The notes under the pieces were generated by a model that did no database searches, was not told the DNA's origin, and was given only the letters and a program-made list of their open reading frames with translations. A stretch of 64,000 nt of DNA from Deltaproteobacteria bacterium (GTDB lineage Bacteria; Myxococcota_A; Polyangia; DRWM01; JAAZOP01). Shown here piece by piece: positions 43,256 through 49,798 of the stretch. Every line of letters begins with the position of its first letter. Position 1 is the stretch's first letter. The translations under genes were made by a program, and so were the position numbers. The DNA lies in contig JACRCZ010000116.1 of assembly GCA_016218765.1 (NCBI GenBank), forward strand, positions 1-64,000, given 5' to 3'.

Positions 43256-44248
43256 CTACCCTTCCCCCCTCTGCGCCCTCTGCTCCTCTGCGCCCTCTGC
43301 GCGAACACCCTGAGCGCGGTCGAAGGGAAGCCCCTCCCCCCCGGCCCGCGCCAGGAACAGATCCTCGAAGTTGGGCCGCAGCCGCTCCACCTCCGCCCCC
43401 AACCCCCGTAGCTCCGCCTCCACCGGCCCCGCCGCCTCGGCCCCCACCACGACGCGCAAGGACCCGCCCAGCGGCGCCACCGCGATCACCCCCGCCCCCT
43501 CCAGCTGCCTCTCCACCTTCTCCAAGTCCCCCGTCACCCTCAACACCACCCCTTCGAATCCCCCGACCAGCCGCTCCGGCGCCCCCTCCAACAGCAGCCT
43601 CCCGCCGTGCAACAACCCCACCCGGTGGCACCGCTCCGCCTCGTCCATGTACGGCGTCGACACCACCACCGACATCCCCTCCGCCACGAAGCCGTACAGC
43701 AGCTCCCAGAGGTCCAGCCGCGACACCGGATCGACTCCGTTCGTCGGCTCGTCCAGCAAGAGCACCTCCGGCCGGTGCAAGAGCGCGCACGCCAACGCCA
43801 GCTTCTTGTACATCCCCCCCGAGAGCTTCTCCGCCGGCCGATCGATGAACCGCGCCAGCCGCGTGATTCCCAGCAGGCGCTCCGAGCGCTCCGCGAACAC
43901 CCGCCGATCCAGACAGAACAGCTCGGCGAAGAAACGCAGGTTCTCGCCCACCGAGAGATCCCCGTACAGGCTGTACCGCTGCGGCATGTAGCCCAGGAGC
44001 TCCCGCACCCCGGAGCGCGCGTCGGCCGGGTCCTTGCCCGCAATCCGCGCCGTCCCCCGCCCCGGCCTCATCAGCCCCGCGAGAATCCGTAGCGCCGTCG
44101 TCTTGCCCGCCCCGTCCGCCCCGATCAGCCCGTACAGCTCCCCCGCCGCCACCCGGAACGACAACCCCGCCAGCGCCCGCACCGCCCCGAACGAATGCTC
44201 CAGCCCCTCCGCAAGCAGCACCACCCCCGGCTCCACCACCTCACCCAT
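43256..44248 (-). CDS. ABC transporter ATPase, first half of a split YbhF
   Basis: 330 aa. Walker A GADGAGKTT (the Asp is typical of the YbhF N-terminal half), Q-loop YMPQRYSLYGDLSVGENL, signature KLSGGMYKKLALACAL, Walker B VLLLDEPTNGVDP, and STPYMDEAE in which the switch His is replaced by Pro. The last 25 residues (LPFDRAQGV...EEQRAQRGEG) are an in-frame translation of two intergenic repeats, so the ancestral protein probably ended near FEDLFLARAGG. It pairs with the second ATPase for two asymmetric nucleotide sites. Confidence 0.9.
   Translation of the reverse strand: MGEVVEPGVVLLAEGLEHSFGAVRALAGLSFRVAAGELYGLIGADGAGKTTALRILAGLMRPGRGTARIAGKDPADARSGVRELLGYMPQRYSLYGDLSVGENLRFFAELFCLDRRVFAERSERLLGITRLARFIDRPAEKLSGGMYKKLALACALLHRPEVLLLDEPTNGVDPVSRLDLWELLYGFVAEGMSVVVSTPYMDEAERCHRVGLLHGGRLLLEGAPERLVGGFEGVVLRVTGDLEKVERQLEGAGVIAVAPLGGSLRVVVGAEAAGPVEAELRGLGAEVERLRPNFEDLFLARAGGEGLPFDRAQGVRAEGAEEQRAQRGEG
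43268..43305 (-). repeat. CGCAGAGGGCGCAGAG repeat (family a)
   Basis: On the minus strand, CGCAGAGGGCGCAGAGG, AGCAGAGGG and CGCAGAGGG run in tandem. It lies inside the 3' end of the first ATPase gene and encodes EGAEEQRAQRG. Confidence 0.8.
43308..43327. repeat. CCCTGAGCGCGGTCGAAGGG element (family b)
   Basis: A 20-bp near-palindromic word, CCCTTCGAC..GCTCAGGG in the other direction, abutting the family a repeat. It is translated in the ATPase frame as LPFDRAQG. Related copies occur at 48599-48617 and 55022-55040. Confidence 0.75.
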
Positions 44249-44268
44249 CCCCTTCTCGCCCCTCCCCC

Positions 44269-44295
44269 CCTCTTTGCGCCCTTGGCCTCATGGCC
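44269..44295 (-). repeat. GGCGCAAAGAGG variant of family a
   Basis: Minus strand GGCCATGAGGCCAAGG then GCGCAAAGAGG, spanning the HlyD stop codon and the HlyD-ATPase spacer. Confidence 0.5.
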
Positions 44296-45454
44296 CCTTC
44301 ACCACCACCTCCACCGGCATCCCCGACCGCAGCTGCCGCCGCGGATCCTCCAGCCGCGCCTCGACCTCGTAGACCAGCCGGTCCCGATCGTCGCGCGTCT
44401 GCACCGAGCGCGGCGTGAACTCCGCCTCCTCCGCGACTCGCCGCACGACGCCGCCGAACGTCGTCCCCGGATGCGCGTCGGCCGTCGCGCCGACCCGCAT
44501 CCCCGGCGCCACGCGTCCCAGCTCCGCGTTGGTCACGTAGAACCGCACCCGCACGTCCGTCGGGTCGAGGATCTCGAACACCGTCGTCCCGGGCAGCACG
44601 ACGTCCCCCGCGGCGTGCGCCCGCACCGCCACCACGCCCGCCCGTGGCGCCGTGAGCCGGCACTCGGCCTGCCCCACCTTCGCGCGCACCAGCCCCGCCT
44701 CGGCCACCGCGAGCTGCGCGCGCACGACCTCCACCTGCTGCGACGCCGCCCCCGCCTGCCGCTCGGCGGCCACCGCCTGCTGCTCCACGGCGCCCGCCTG
44801 GCTCCGCGCCGCCTCCGCCTGCCCGTCCACGGCCTCCGCGCTGAGCTGCGCCGCACTCGCGCTCGACGCCGCCGCACCCACGCGGTAGCGCAGGTCCCGC
44901 GCGCTGGTCTCCACGGTCTCCAGGTCGGCCTCCGTCGTCACCGACTCCGCGGTCAGCGTCGCCACGCGATCGCGCTGCCGCTCCACGTTCTCGCGCTGCG
45001 CGCGCGCCGCGCCCGCCTGCCCCCGCGCCGCCGCCGCCTGCTTGTGCGCCGCCGCCGCCTGCGACTGCGCCGCGTCGGCCTGCGCCGCCGCCGCCTCCGC
45101 CTGCCGCCGCACCGCCTCGGCCTGCGCCGCCGCCGCCTCCGCCTGCCCCCGCACCGGCTCCACCGCCAGCCGCGCCGCCGCGACCTGCGCCTCGGCCTGC
45201 GACACCAGCGCGTCCATCTCCGAGCAGTCCAAATCCGCCAGAAGCTGCCCCGCCTCCACCACGTCCCCCTCGTCGGCGTGGAGCTTCGTGATGCGCGAGG
45301 CGATCCGCGCCGCCACGATCACCCGCTCCGCCTCCACCACCCCGCTGCTCCCCGGCGGACCGGAGCGCTCCGCGTCCTGCAGCCACAACCGCCAGTACAA
45401 GAGCCCGCCCAGCACCAGCGAGAGCACCACGAACGCTCCCACGAACCGCTTCAT
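44288..45454 (-). CDS. HlyD/YbhG-type membrane-fusion adaptor (388 aa)
   Basis: Periplasmic adaptor linking an inner-membrane exporter to an outer-membrane channel. One N-terminal span (FVGAFVVLSLVLGGLLYW), a first lipoyl half (IASRITKLHADEGDVVEAGQLLADLD), a very long helical hairpin (about residues 82-245), a second lipoyl half (APRAGVVAVRAHAAGDVV) and a beta-barrel segment. The hairpin is strikingly regular, built of QAEAAAAQA-like heptads poor in other residues. ATG 45454 has GGAGGG six bases upstream. It lies 19 bp after the response regulator and 39 bp before the ATPase, in one operon. No TolC-like gene is in the window. Confidence 0.9.
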   Translation of the reverse strand: MKRFVGAFVVLSLVLGGLLYWRLWLQDAERSGPPGSSGVVEAERVIVAARIASRITKLHADEGDVVEAGQLLADLDCSEMDALVSQAEAQVAAARLAVEPVRGQAEAAAAQAEAVRRQAEAAAAQADAAQSQAAAAHKQAAAARGQAGAARAQRENVERQRDRVATLTAESVTTEADLETVETSARDLRYRVGAAASSASAAQLSAEAVDGQAEAARSQAGAVEQQAVAAERQAGAASQQVEVVRAQLAVAEAGLVRAKVGQAECRLTAPRAGVVAVRAHAAGDVVLPGTTVFEILDPTDVRVRFYVTNAELGRVAPGMRVGATADAHPGTTFGGVVRRVAEEAEFTPRSVQTRDDRDRLVYEVEARLEDPRRQLRSGMPVEVVVKGP

Positions 45455-45473
45455 GCGTCCCTCCGCCCCCCGC

Positions 45474-46808
45474 CTACCGCAGCCCGTGCCGCCGCATCTT
45501 CTCGAGCAGCGTCACCCGGCCGATCCCCAGCCGCCGCGCCGCCTCGCTCTGGTTCCCCCCGCAGCGCTCCAGCTCCTCCCGGATCAGCCCCCGCTCGAAC
45601 CGTCCCACCCGCTCGCGCAATCCGGGCGCCGCATCGTCCCCGAGACCTTCCGCGCCGCTCGCGAACGGATCCGCGTCGATCTCCGGCCCGTCGGCCAGCG
45701 CCACCAGCCGCTCCACCGCGTGCTCCAGCTCCCGAACGTTTCCCGGCCACGACGCCGCCCGCAGCCGCTCCAGCACCCGCACCGACAGCCGCGGCCGCTC
45801 GATCCCGAACCGATCTCCGAACCGCCGCGCGAAATGCTCCGCCAGCGGCACCACGTCCTCCGGTCGCTCCCGCAACGGCGGCACCCGGATCGTCACCACG
45901 TCCAGCCGGAAGAACAGGTCCCGCCGGAAACGCCCCGCCTCGACCTCCTTCACCAGCTCCCGGTTCGTCGCCGCGAGAATCCGCACGTCGACCGTCACCG
46001 CCCGGTCCCCGCCCACCGGTCGCACCTCCCGCTCCTGGATCGCGCGCAACAGCGCCGCCTGCGCCCCCGCCCCCAGCTCCGCGATCTCGTCCAGGAAGAG
46101 CGTCCCGCCGTCCGCCTCCCGGAACAACCCCGGCCGCTCCCGCTCCGCCCCCGTGAACGCACCCCGCACGTGGCCGAACAGCTCCGCCTCCGCCAGCTCC
46201 CGCGGCAGCGCCCCGCAGTTGAACCGCACGAACGGCCGCCCCGCACGCGGCGACGACCGCACCAGGGCCTCCGCCACCAGCTCCTTCCCCACCCCGCTCT
46301 CGCCCCCGATGAGCACCGTCACGTCCCGCGGCCCCACCCGCTCCACCAGCTCCGCCACCGCACCCATCGCCGCCGACTCGAAGACCATCGTCCGCCCCAG
46401 CGCCAGGCGCGCCCGCAAACGCCGGTTCTCCTCCGCCAGCCGCACGGTCTCCACGCTCCGCCGCACCACGCGCACGATCTCGTCGCCCTCGAACGGCTTT
46501 GCGAAGTAGTCCAGCGCCCCCTGCTTCATCGCCTCCACCGCGTGCCGCTCCGAGCCGTGCGCCGTGATCACGATCGCCCGCGGCGCCCCGGGCATCGCCC
46601 GCAGCTCCCCCAGAAGCTGCATCCCGTCCATCCGCGGCATCCGCAGGTCGGAGAGCACCAGGTCCACCCCGCCCCGCCGCACCCGCTCCAGACCCTCCAC
46701 CCCGTCCCCCGCCTCCTCCACCTCGAACCCCGCATCCTCCAGGATCGCACGCAGCGTGAACCGCACCGCCGGCTCGTCATCGACCACCAGCACCCGCACC
46801 GTGGTCAT
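45474..46808 (-). CDS. Sigma-54-dependent response regulator (NtrC family, 444 aa)
   Basis: Receiver domain (VLVVDDEPAVRF, phosphoacceptor Asp in DLVLSDLRMP, Lys in YFAKPF), then an AAA+ sigma-54 activation domain with Walker A GGESGVGKE, the GAFTGA loop that contacts sigma-54, Walker B GGTLFLDEI and the sensor region ILAATNREL. A Fis-type helix-turn-helix follows (NQSEAARRLGIGRVTLLEKM). ATG 46808 overlaps the kinase stop (ATGA), so the two are translationally coupled. It lies directly upstream of the exporter genes and likely controls the operon, including itself. Confidence 0.94.
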   Translation of the reverse strand: MTTVRVLVVDDEPAVRFTLRAILEDAGFEVEEAGDGVEGLERVRRGGVDLVLSDLRMPRMDGMQLLGELRAMPGAPRAIVITAHGSERHAVEAMKQGALDYFAKPFEGDEIVRVVRRSVETVRLAEENRRLRARLALGRTMVFESAAMGAVAELVERVGPRDVTVLIGGESGVGKELVAEALVRSSPRAGRPFVRFNCGALPRELAEAELFGHVRGAFTGAERERPGLFREADGGTLFLDEIAELGAGAQAALLRAIQEREVRPVGGDRAVTVDVRILAATNRELVKEVEAGRFRRDLFFRLDVVTIRVPPLRERPEDVVPLAEHFARRFGDRFGIERPRLSVRVLERLRAASWPGNVRELEHAVERLVALADGPEIDADPFASGAEGLGDDAAPGLRERVGRFERGLIREELERCGGNQSEAARRLGIGRVTLLEKMRRHGLR

Positions 46809-48121
46809 CCCCGCCCCTCCCCCCCCGGCAACACGAGCGTCGCCCGACATCCCCCACCCTCCCGTTCCCCCAACTCCAGACTCCCCCCGTGCTGCTCCGC
46901 AATCGCCCGAGCCACCGTCAGCCCAATCCCCGTGCCCCCCTCCTTCGTCGTCACCCCCGGCCGGAACAACCGATCCCGCACCTCCGGCGCCAGCCCCGGC
47001 CCCTCATCCTCAATTTCGAAAATCGCCCCACCCCCCTCCCTGTCCCGCACGCGCATCGTCACGCGCCCCCCTCGCCTCGTCGCATCCAGCGCGTTCTGTA
47101 GCAGGTTGACCAGCACCTGCTTCACCTTGCGCGGATCGCACCGCACTTCCCCCCCGCCCGCCTCCACGACGAGAACGATCCCCCGCTCCGCCGCGATCCC
47201 CTCGCACAGCGCCGCCACGTCCACCGCCAACTCCCTCGGCTCGACCGCTCGCACCGTCAGCCCGCCGACCGGCCGCGAGAAGTTCAAGAACTCGTCCAGC
47301 GTCGCTCCCATCCGCTTCGCCTCGGCCAGGAGCACCCCGGCCTGCTCCGCCTCGCGCCCCCCCTCCGGCAGCTTCCGCGCCAACAGCCCCGCCAGCCCCT
47401 GGATCGATGCCAACGGGTTCTTCAGCTCGTGCGCCAACGTCCCCGCCAGCTCGATCAACTCCCGGTTCCGCTCGCCCATCGCGGCCACCGCCTCCCGCCG
47501 CGCCGCCACCGTCCGCGCCACCGTCCGATCCAGCGCCCGGCGGTGCGCCAGGCTGATCACCGCACCGATGATCGTCGCTGCCGTCATCACCAGGGCGAAA
47601 AACCAGGGATACGATCCGCCCGCCATCGGATTCGCGCCGAACAGATCCGGTGACGCCGCCGGCCCCAGCCCCAGCGATGCCGTCCCCGCCAGCACCCACA
47701 ACGTCCCCACCACCGGCGCCAGCAGCACCGCCACCGCCCGCGCCTCCCCCAGACTCAACGCCCCCACCGCCGTCAACGGCAGGTACAGGATGATGAACGG
47801 ACTCGTGATCCCACCCGTCGTCACGATGATCAACGAATGCACCACGAACACCGTCAGGATCAGGTAGAGCTGCCGGCCCACCGTGATCGGACCACGGCGA
47901 ATCCGACGCACGTCCGTCCCCGCCGTCACCCCCAACACCGCCGCCGACCCCGCCAACACCCACAACCGCCAGCCCACCGGCGCCGCCCACGCGAACGCGA
48001 TCGCGAACACCCCCAGCAGGAGCGCCGCCCCGAACCGCACCAGCACGAGCCGCTCCAGTATCCCTCGCAGCTCGCGCATCGTCATCTCGCGGATCTCCGC
48101 CGCCGTCACCTCGTCCGACAC
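46805..48121 (-). CDS. Membrane histidine kinase (438 aa)
   Basis: About six N-terminal hydrophobic segments (residues about 20-190) form a membrane sensor with no large periplasmic loop. They are followed by a HisKA domain with His in LAHELKNPLASIQG and an HATPase domain (N box NLLQNALDA, G1 EDEGPGLA, G2 GGTGIGLTVARAIAEQHGG). GTG 48121 (VSDEVTAAEI) has GGAGGTGA upstream; the longer frame to 48283 runs through the CCCGCACTC repeat and reads as Gly/Cys/Glu junk. It is the sensor partner of the overlapping sigma-54 regulator; a membrane-sensed signal such as an amphiphile or envelope stress is an inference. Confidence 0.92.
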   Translation of the reverse strand: MSDEVTAAEIREMTMRELRGILERLVLVRFGAALLLGVFAIAFAWAAPVGWRLWVLAGSAAVLGVTAGTDVRRIRRGPITVGRQLYLILTVFVVHSLIIVTTGGITSPFIILYLPLTAVGALSLGEARAVAVLLAPVVGTLWVLAGTASLGLGPAASPDLFGANPMAGGSYPWFFALVMTAATIIGAVISLAHRRALDRTVARTVAARREAVAAMGERNRELIELAGTLAHELKNPLASIQGLAGLLARKLPEGGREAEQAGVLLAEAKRMGATLDEFLNFSRPVGGLTVRAVEPRELAVDVAALCEGIAAERGIVLVVEAGGGEVRCDPRKVKQVLVNLLQNALDATRRGGRVTMRVRDREGGGAIFEIEDEGPGLAPEVRDRLFRPGVTTKEGGTGIGLTVARAIAEQHGGSLELGEREGGGCRATLVLPGGEGRG

Positions 48122-48149
48122 GCCACCCTCACCTCCCCCCCCCTCCGCC

Positions 48150-48232
48150 CTTCCCCGCGCTCCCCGCCCTCCCCCCCCTTCCCCGCACTCCCCGCACTCC
48201 CCGCACTTCCCCCCCTCCCCGCACTCCCCCCC
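48150..48232 (+). repeat. CCCCGCACTC array (family f)
   Basis: About six degenerate CTCCCCGCA / CTTCCCCGCA units in the operon leader, closely resembling the 9-mer array at 21141-21218. Confidence 0.7.
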
Positions 48233-48240
48233 TGTACGCT

Positions 48241-48262
48241 TTTCCGACACCCCTGTCGGAAA
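48241..48262. terminator. Perfect 9-bp inverted repeat (hairpin), role uncertain
   Basis: TTTCCGACA and TGTCGGAAA are exact inverted copies separated by a 4-nt CCCC loop. No T-tract follows on either strand, so a classic intrinsic terminator is not supported. It could be a leader-RNA stem, an attenuator or a dimeric protein-binding site. Confidence 0.35.
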
Positions 48263-48512
48263 CCCGACCAGCCGCCGCCCCACTCAGCCGCTTGCCACCC
48301 TTCATCCCGCCATTCGGAGGCGTCCCCTCCGCCCCACCATCAGTCCGCGGCACACCCACCAAGTGCAGCCACGCAAACATGAACGCTGTCGTGTAGTTGA
48401 CGCTCGCTGTCTCACAAGCAAGACGACGTCTTCGCTGACGGTCGCTTTCCCCCCCCCTCCCCCTCCCCTCCCTCTCCCCGGCTCGTCTCTCCGCCATCAA
48501 CCCGCAAGGCAC

Positions 48513-48528
48513 TGCAACGCCCGTGCCC
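48513..48528 (-). promoter_or_regulatory. Candidate sigma-54 (-24/-12) promoter for the kinase/efflux operon
   Basis: On the minus strand the sequence is GGGCACGGGCGTTGCA. It matches the consensus TGGCACG-N4-TTGC at every fixed position except the first T, with GG and GC exactly 10 nt apart. Transcription would start near 48502 and leave a leader of about 380 nt before the kinase GTG. The encoded regulator has the GAFTGA sigma-54 contact loop, which strengthens the call. Confidence 0.5.
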
Positions 48529-48558
48529 CCCCCATACCCCCCCCGGACGTCCCCTTCC

Positions 48559-48592
48559 CTCTCAGCGTCCCTCTCAGCGTCCTCAGCGTCTG
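48559..48592 (-). repeat. Triple GACGCTGAG direct repeat (family a variant)
   Basis: Three GACGCTGAG words on the minus strand within 34 bp, upstream of the candidate sigma-54 promoter. It resembles the GACGCAGAG family by one base per unit. Confidence 0.55.
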
Positions 48593-48598
48593 CCCGCA

Positions 48599-48617
48599 CC
48601 CTGAGCTTGTCGAAGGG
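48599..48617. repeat. CCCTGAGCTTGTCGAAGGG element (family b)
   Basis: A 19-bp near-palindrome: the outer CCCT and AGGG and the inner GAGC/GTCGA arms partly pair. It matches the word at 43308-43327 except in the middle. Confidence 0.75.
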
Positions 48618-48676
48618 TCAGCGGTAATTCGGCCGGTCTCCGCGCCCTCCCCTCCCCTCCGCGCCCTCCCCTCCCC

Positions 48677-49789
48677 TCACACGGTCGCCGAAACCAGATC
48701 GTAGTGCGCCATCACCTCGACCGCCGCCGCATCCGCGTCCGCCGCGACCTTCCCCGTCACGCGCTTCAAGTACGTCTCGACCGGACCCGCGAGTGGCCGC
48801 ACGCTCGGCGTCGCCCGCGACCACGCCCACTCGACCAGCGACTTGAACAGCGCCTGCCGCGCCGGATCCGACGCGATCCCCGTCGCCACCGCGAAACCCT
48901 CGTCCAGCATCGAGCGGTCCTTGCGGCAGATCACCACCGCCCCCGCCTTCACCAGGTCCCGCCACCGTCCGGCTTCCTCCGGCGATCCGGCCATGTACTG
49001 CCGCTCGAACGCCGTCGCGAACGCCTGCCGCACCAGCGGCAGCGGAGCCGCCGGGTGCAGCACGATCACGGAGGCATCCAGCAGCCGCTCCGGCGCCAGC
49101 CGGCTGAAGTCGACCGGCGGGAACCCCCGCACGATCTGCTCCGCCGCGGCCAGGTCGCGCACCCCCGCCTCCACCAGGCGCACGTCCGCCCCCGACTCGA
49201 CCAACGATCGCAAGAGTGCGTACTTCTCCCGCGGCTCCTCGCTGCGCATCAACGCCCCCAGCGCGACCAGCGCCTCGGAGGGCGCCTGGCGGAACGCGTG
49301 CATCAGGCTCTGCCGCATCACGAACTTGAGCGACGGCAGCCGCGCCGTCTCCAGCGCCTCCGGCGGACGCGCATCCTCCGGCTGCCGCAACAGGAGCTGG
49401 CCGGCAAGCTGCGCCGGCACCGCCGGTTCGCCCTCCGTCGCCACCCACAACGTCACCCACTCGGTGGCCGGGTCGAGGACCAGCGTGAACTGCGCCTCCA
49501 CGGGCGCACCGTCCTCGACCAGCCGCAGCGGCGGCTCCGCCGACATCCGCCCTGCCACCACCGTGAGCGACGCGCGGCGCGGCGGCGTGCCCCCGAACTC
49601 CCCCCGCGCGTGCACCAGGTACGTCACGCCGTGCCGCACGCACTCGATCGACAACCGCAGGAAGAAGTCCGTCGGCCGTTTGTCGTTGCGCCGGATCTCC
49701 ATCAGCCGCAGGCGCAGGCTCCGCGTTGCTCCGGGTCCGATCTCCATGAGCCGCAGCGGTGTCGCGTCCGTCGTCGCCTCTCTCGCCAT
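48677..49789 (-). CDS. Unrecognised protein coupled to the second giant TPR gene (370 aa)
   Basis: No family recognised. The first 150 residues or so look beta-rich (LRLMEIGPGATRSLRLRLMEI, ECVRHGVTYLVHARG, EWVTLWVATEG). The rest is helical, with a TPR/HEAT-like feel (ALVALGALMRSEEPREKYALLRSLVE) and an embedded DASVIVLHPAAPLPLVRQAFATAF segment. There is no signal peptide. The ribosome-binding site GGGAGG starts immediately after the TAG of the TPR gene, so translation is tightly coupled. ATG 49789 has better spacing than the GTG at 49792. The two products are likely to work together. Confidence 0.7.
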   Translation of the reverse strand: MAREATTDATPLRLMEIGPGATRSLRLRLMEIRRNDKRPTDFFLRLSIECVRHGVTYLVHARGEFGGTPPRRASLTVVAGRMSAEPPLRLVEDGAPVEAQFTLVLDPATEWVTLWVATEGEPAVPAQLAGQLLLRQPEDARPPEALETARLPSLKFVMRQSLMHAFRQAPSEALVALGALMRSEEPREKYALLRSLVESGADVRLVEAGVRDLAAAEQIVRGFPPVDFSRLAPERLLDASVIVLHPAAPLPLVRQAFATAFERQYMAGSPEEAGRWRDLVKAGAVVICRKDRSMLDEGFAVATGIASDPARQALFKSLVEWAWSRATPSVRPLAGPVETYLKRVTGKVAADADAAAVEVMAHYDLVSATV

Positions 49790-49798
49790 CACGCCTCC

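Larger units (their letters stand above)
48122..48676. other. 555-bp leader region upstream of the kinase/efflux operon
   Basis: Non-coding. From the kinase side it holds the kinase ribosome-binding site, a CCCCGCACTC repeat array (48150-48232), a perfect hairpin (48241-48262), a less GC-rich stretch (about 48350-48440) containing AAGACG-A-CGTCTT, a candidate sigma-54 promoter (48513-48528), and copies of the family a and b repeats (48559-48617). A minus-strand frame through it (48129-48599) is open but has no ribosome-binding site and spans the repeats. Confidence 0.6.

Noticed and set aside
48241-48262. Intrinsic terminator for the TPR operon or the kinase leader.
   Set aside because: The stem is perfect but no T-run follows on either strand; kept only as a hairpin of unknown role.
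48129-48599. A minus-strand open frame in the operon leader with a plausible-looking segment (VNYTTAFMFAWLHLVG).
   Set aside because: It has no ribosome-binding site and most of its length is repeat DNA; I could not link the segment to a family, so it is noted only as part of the leader.
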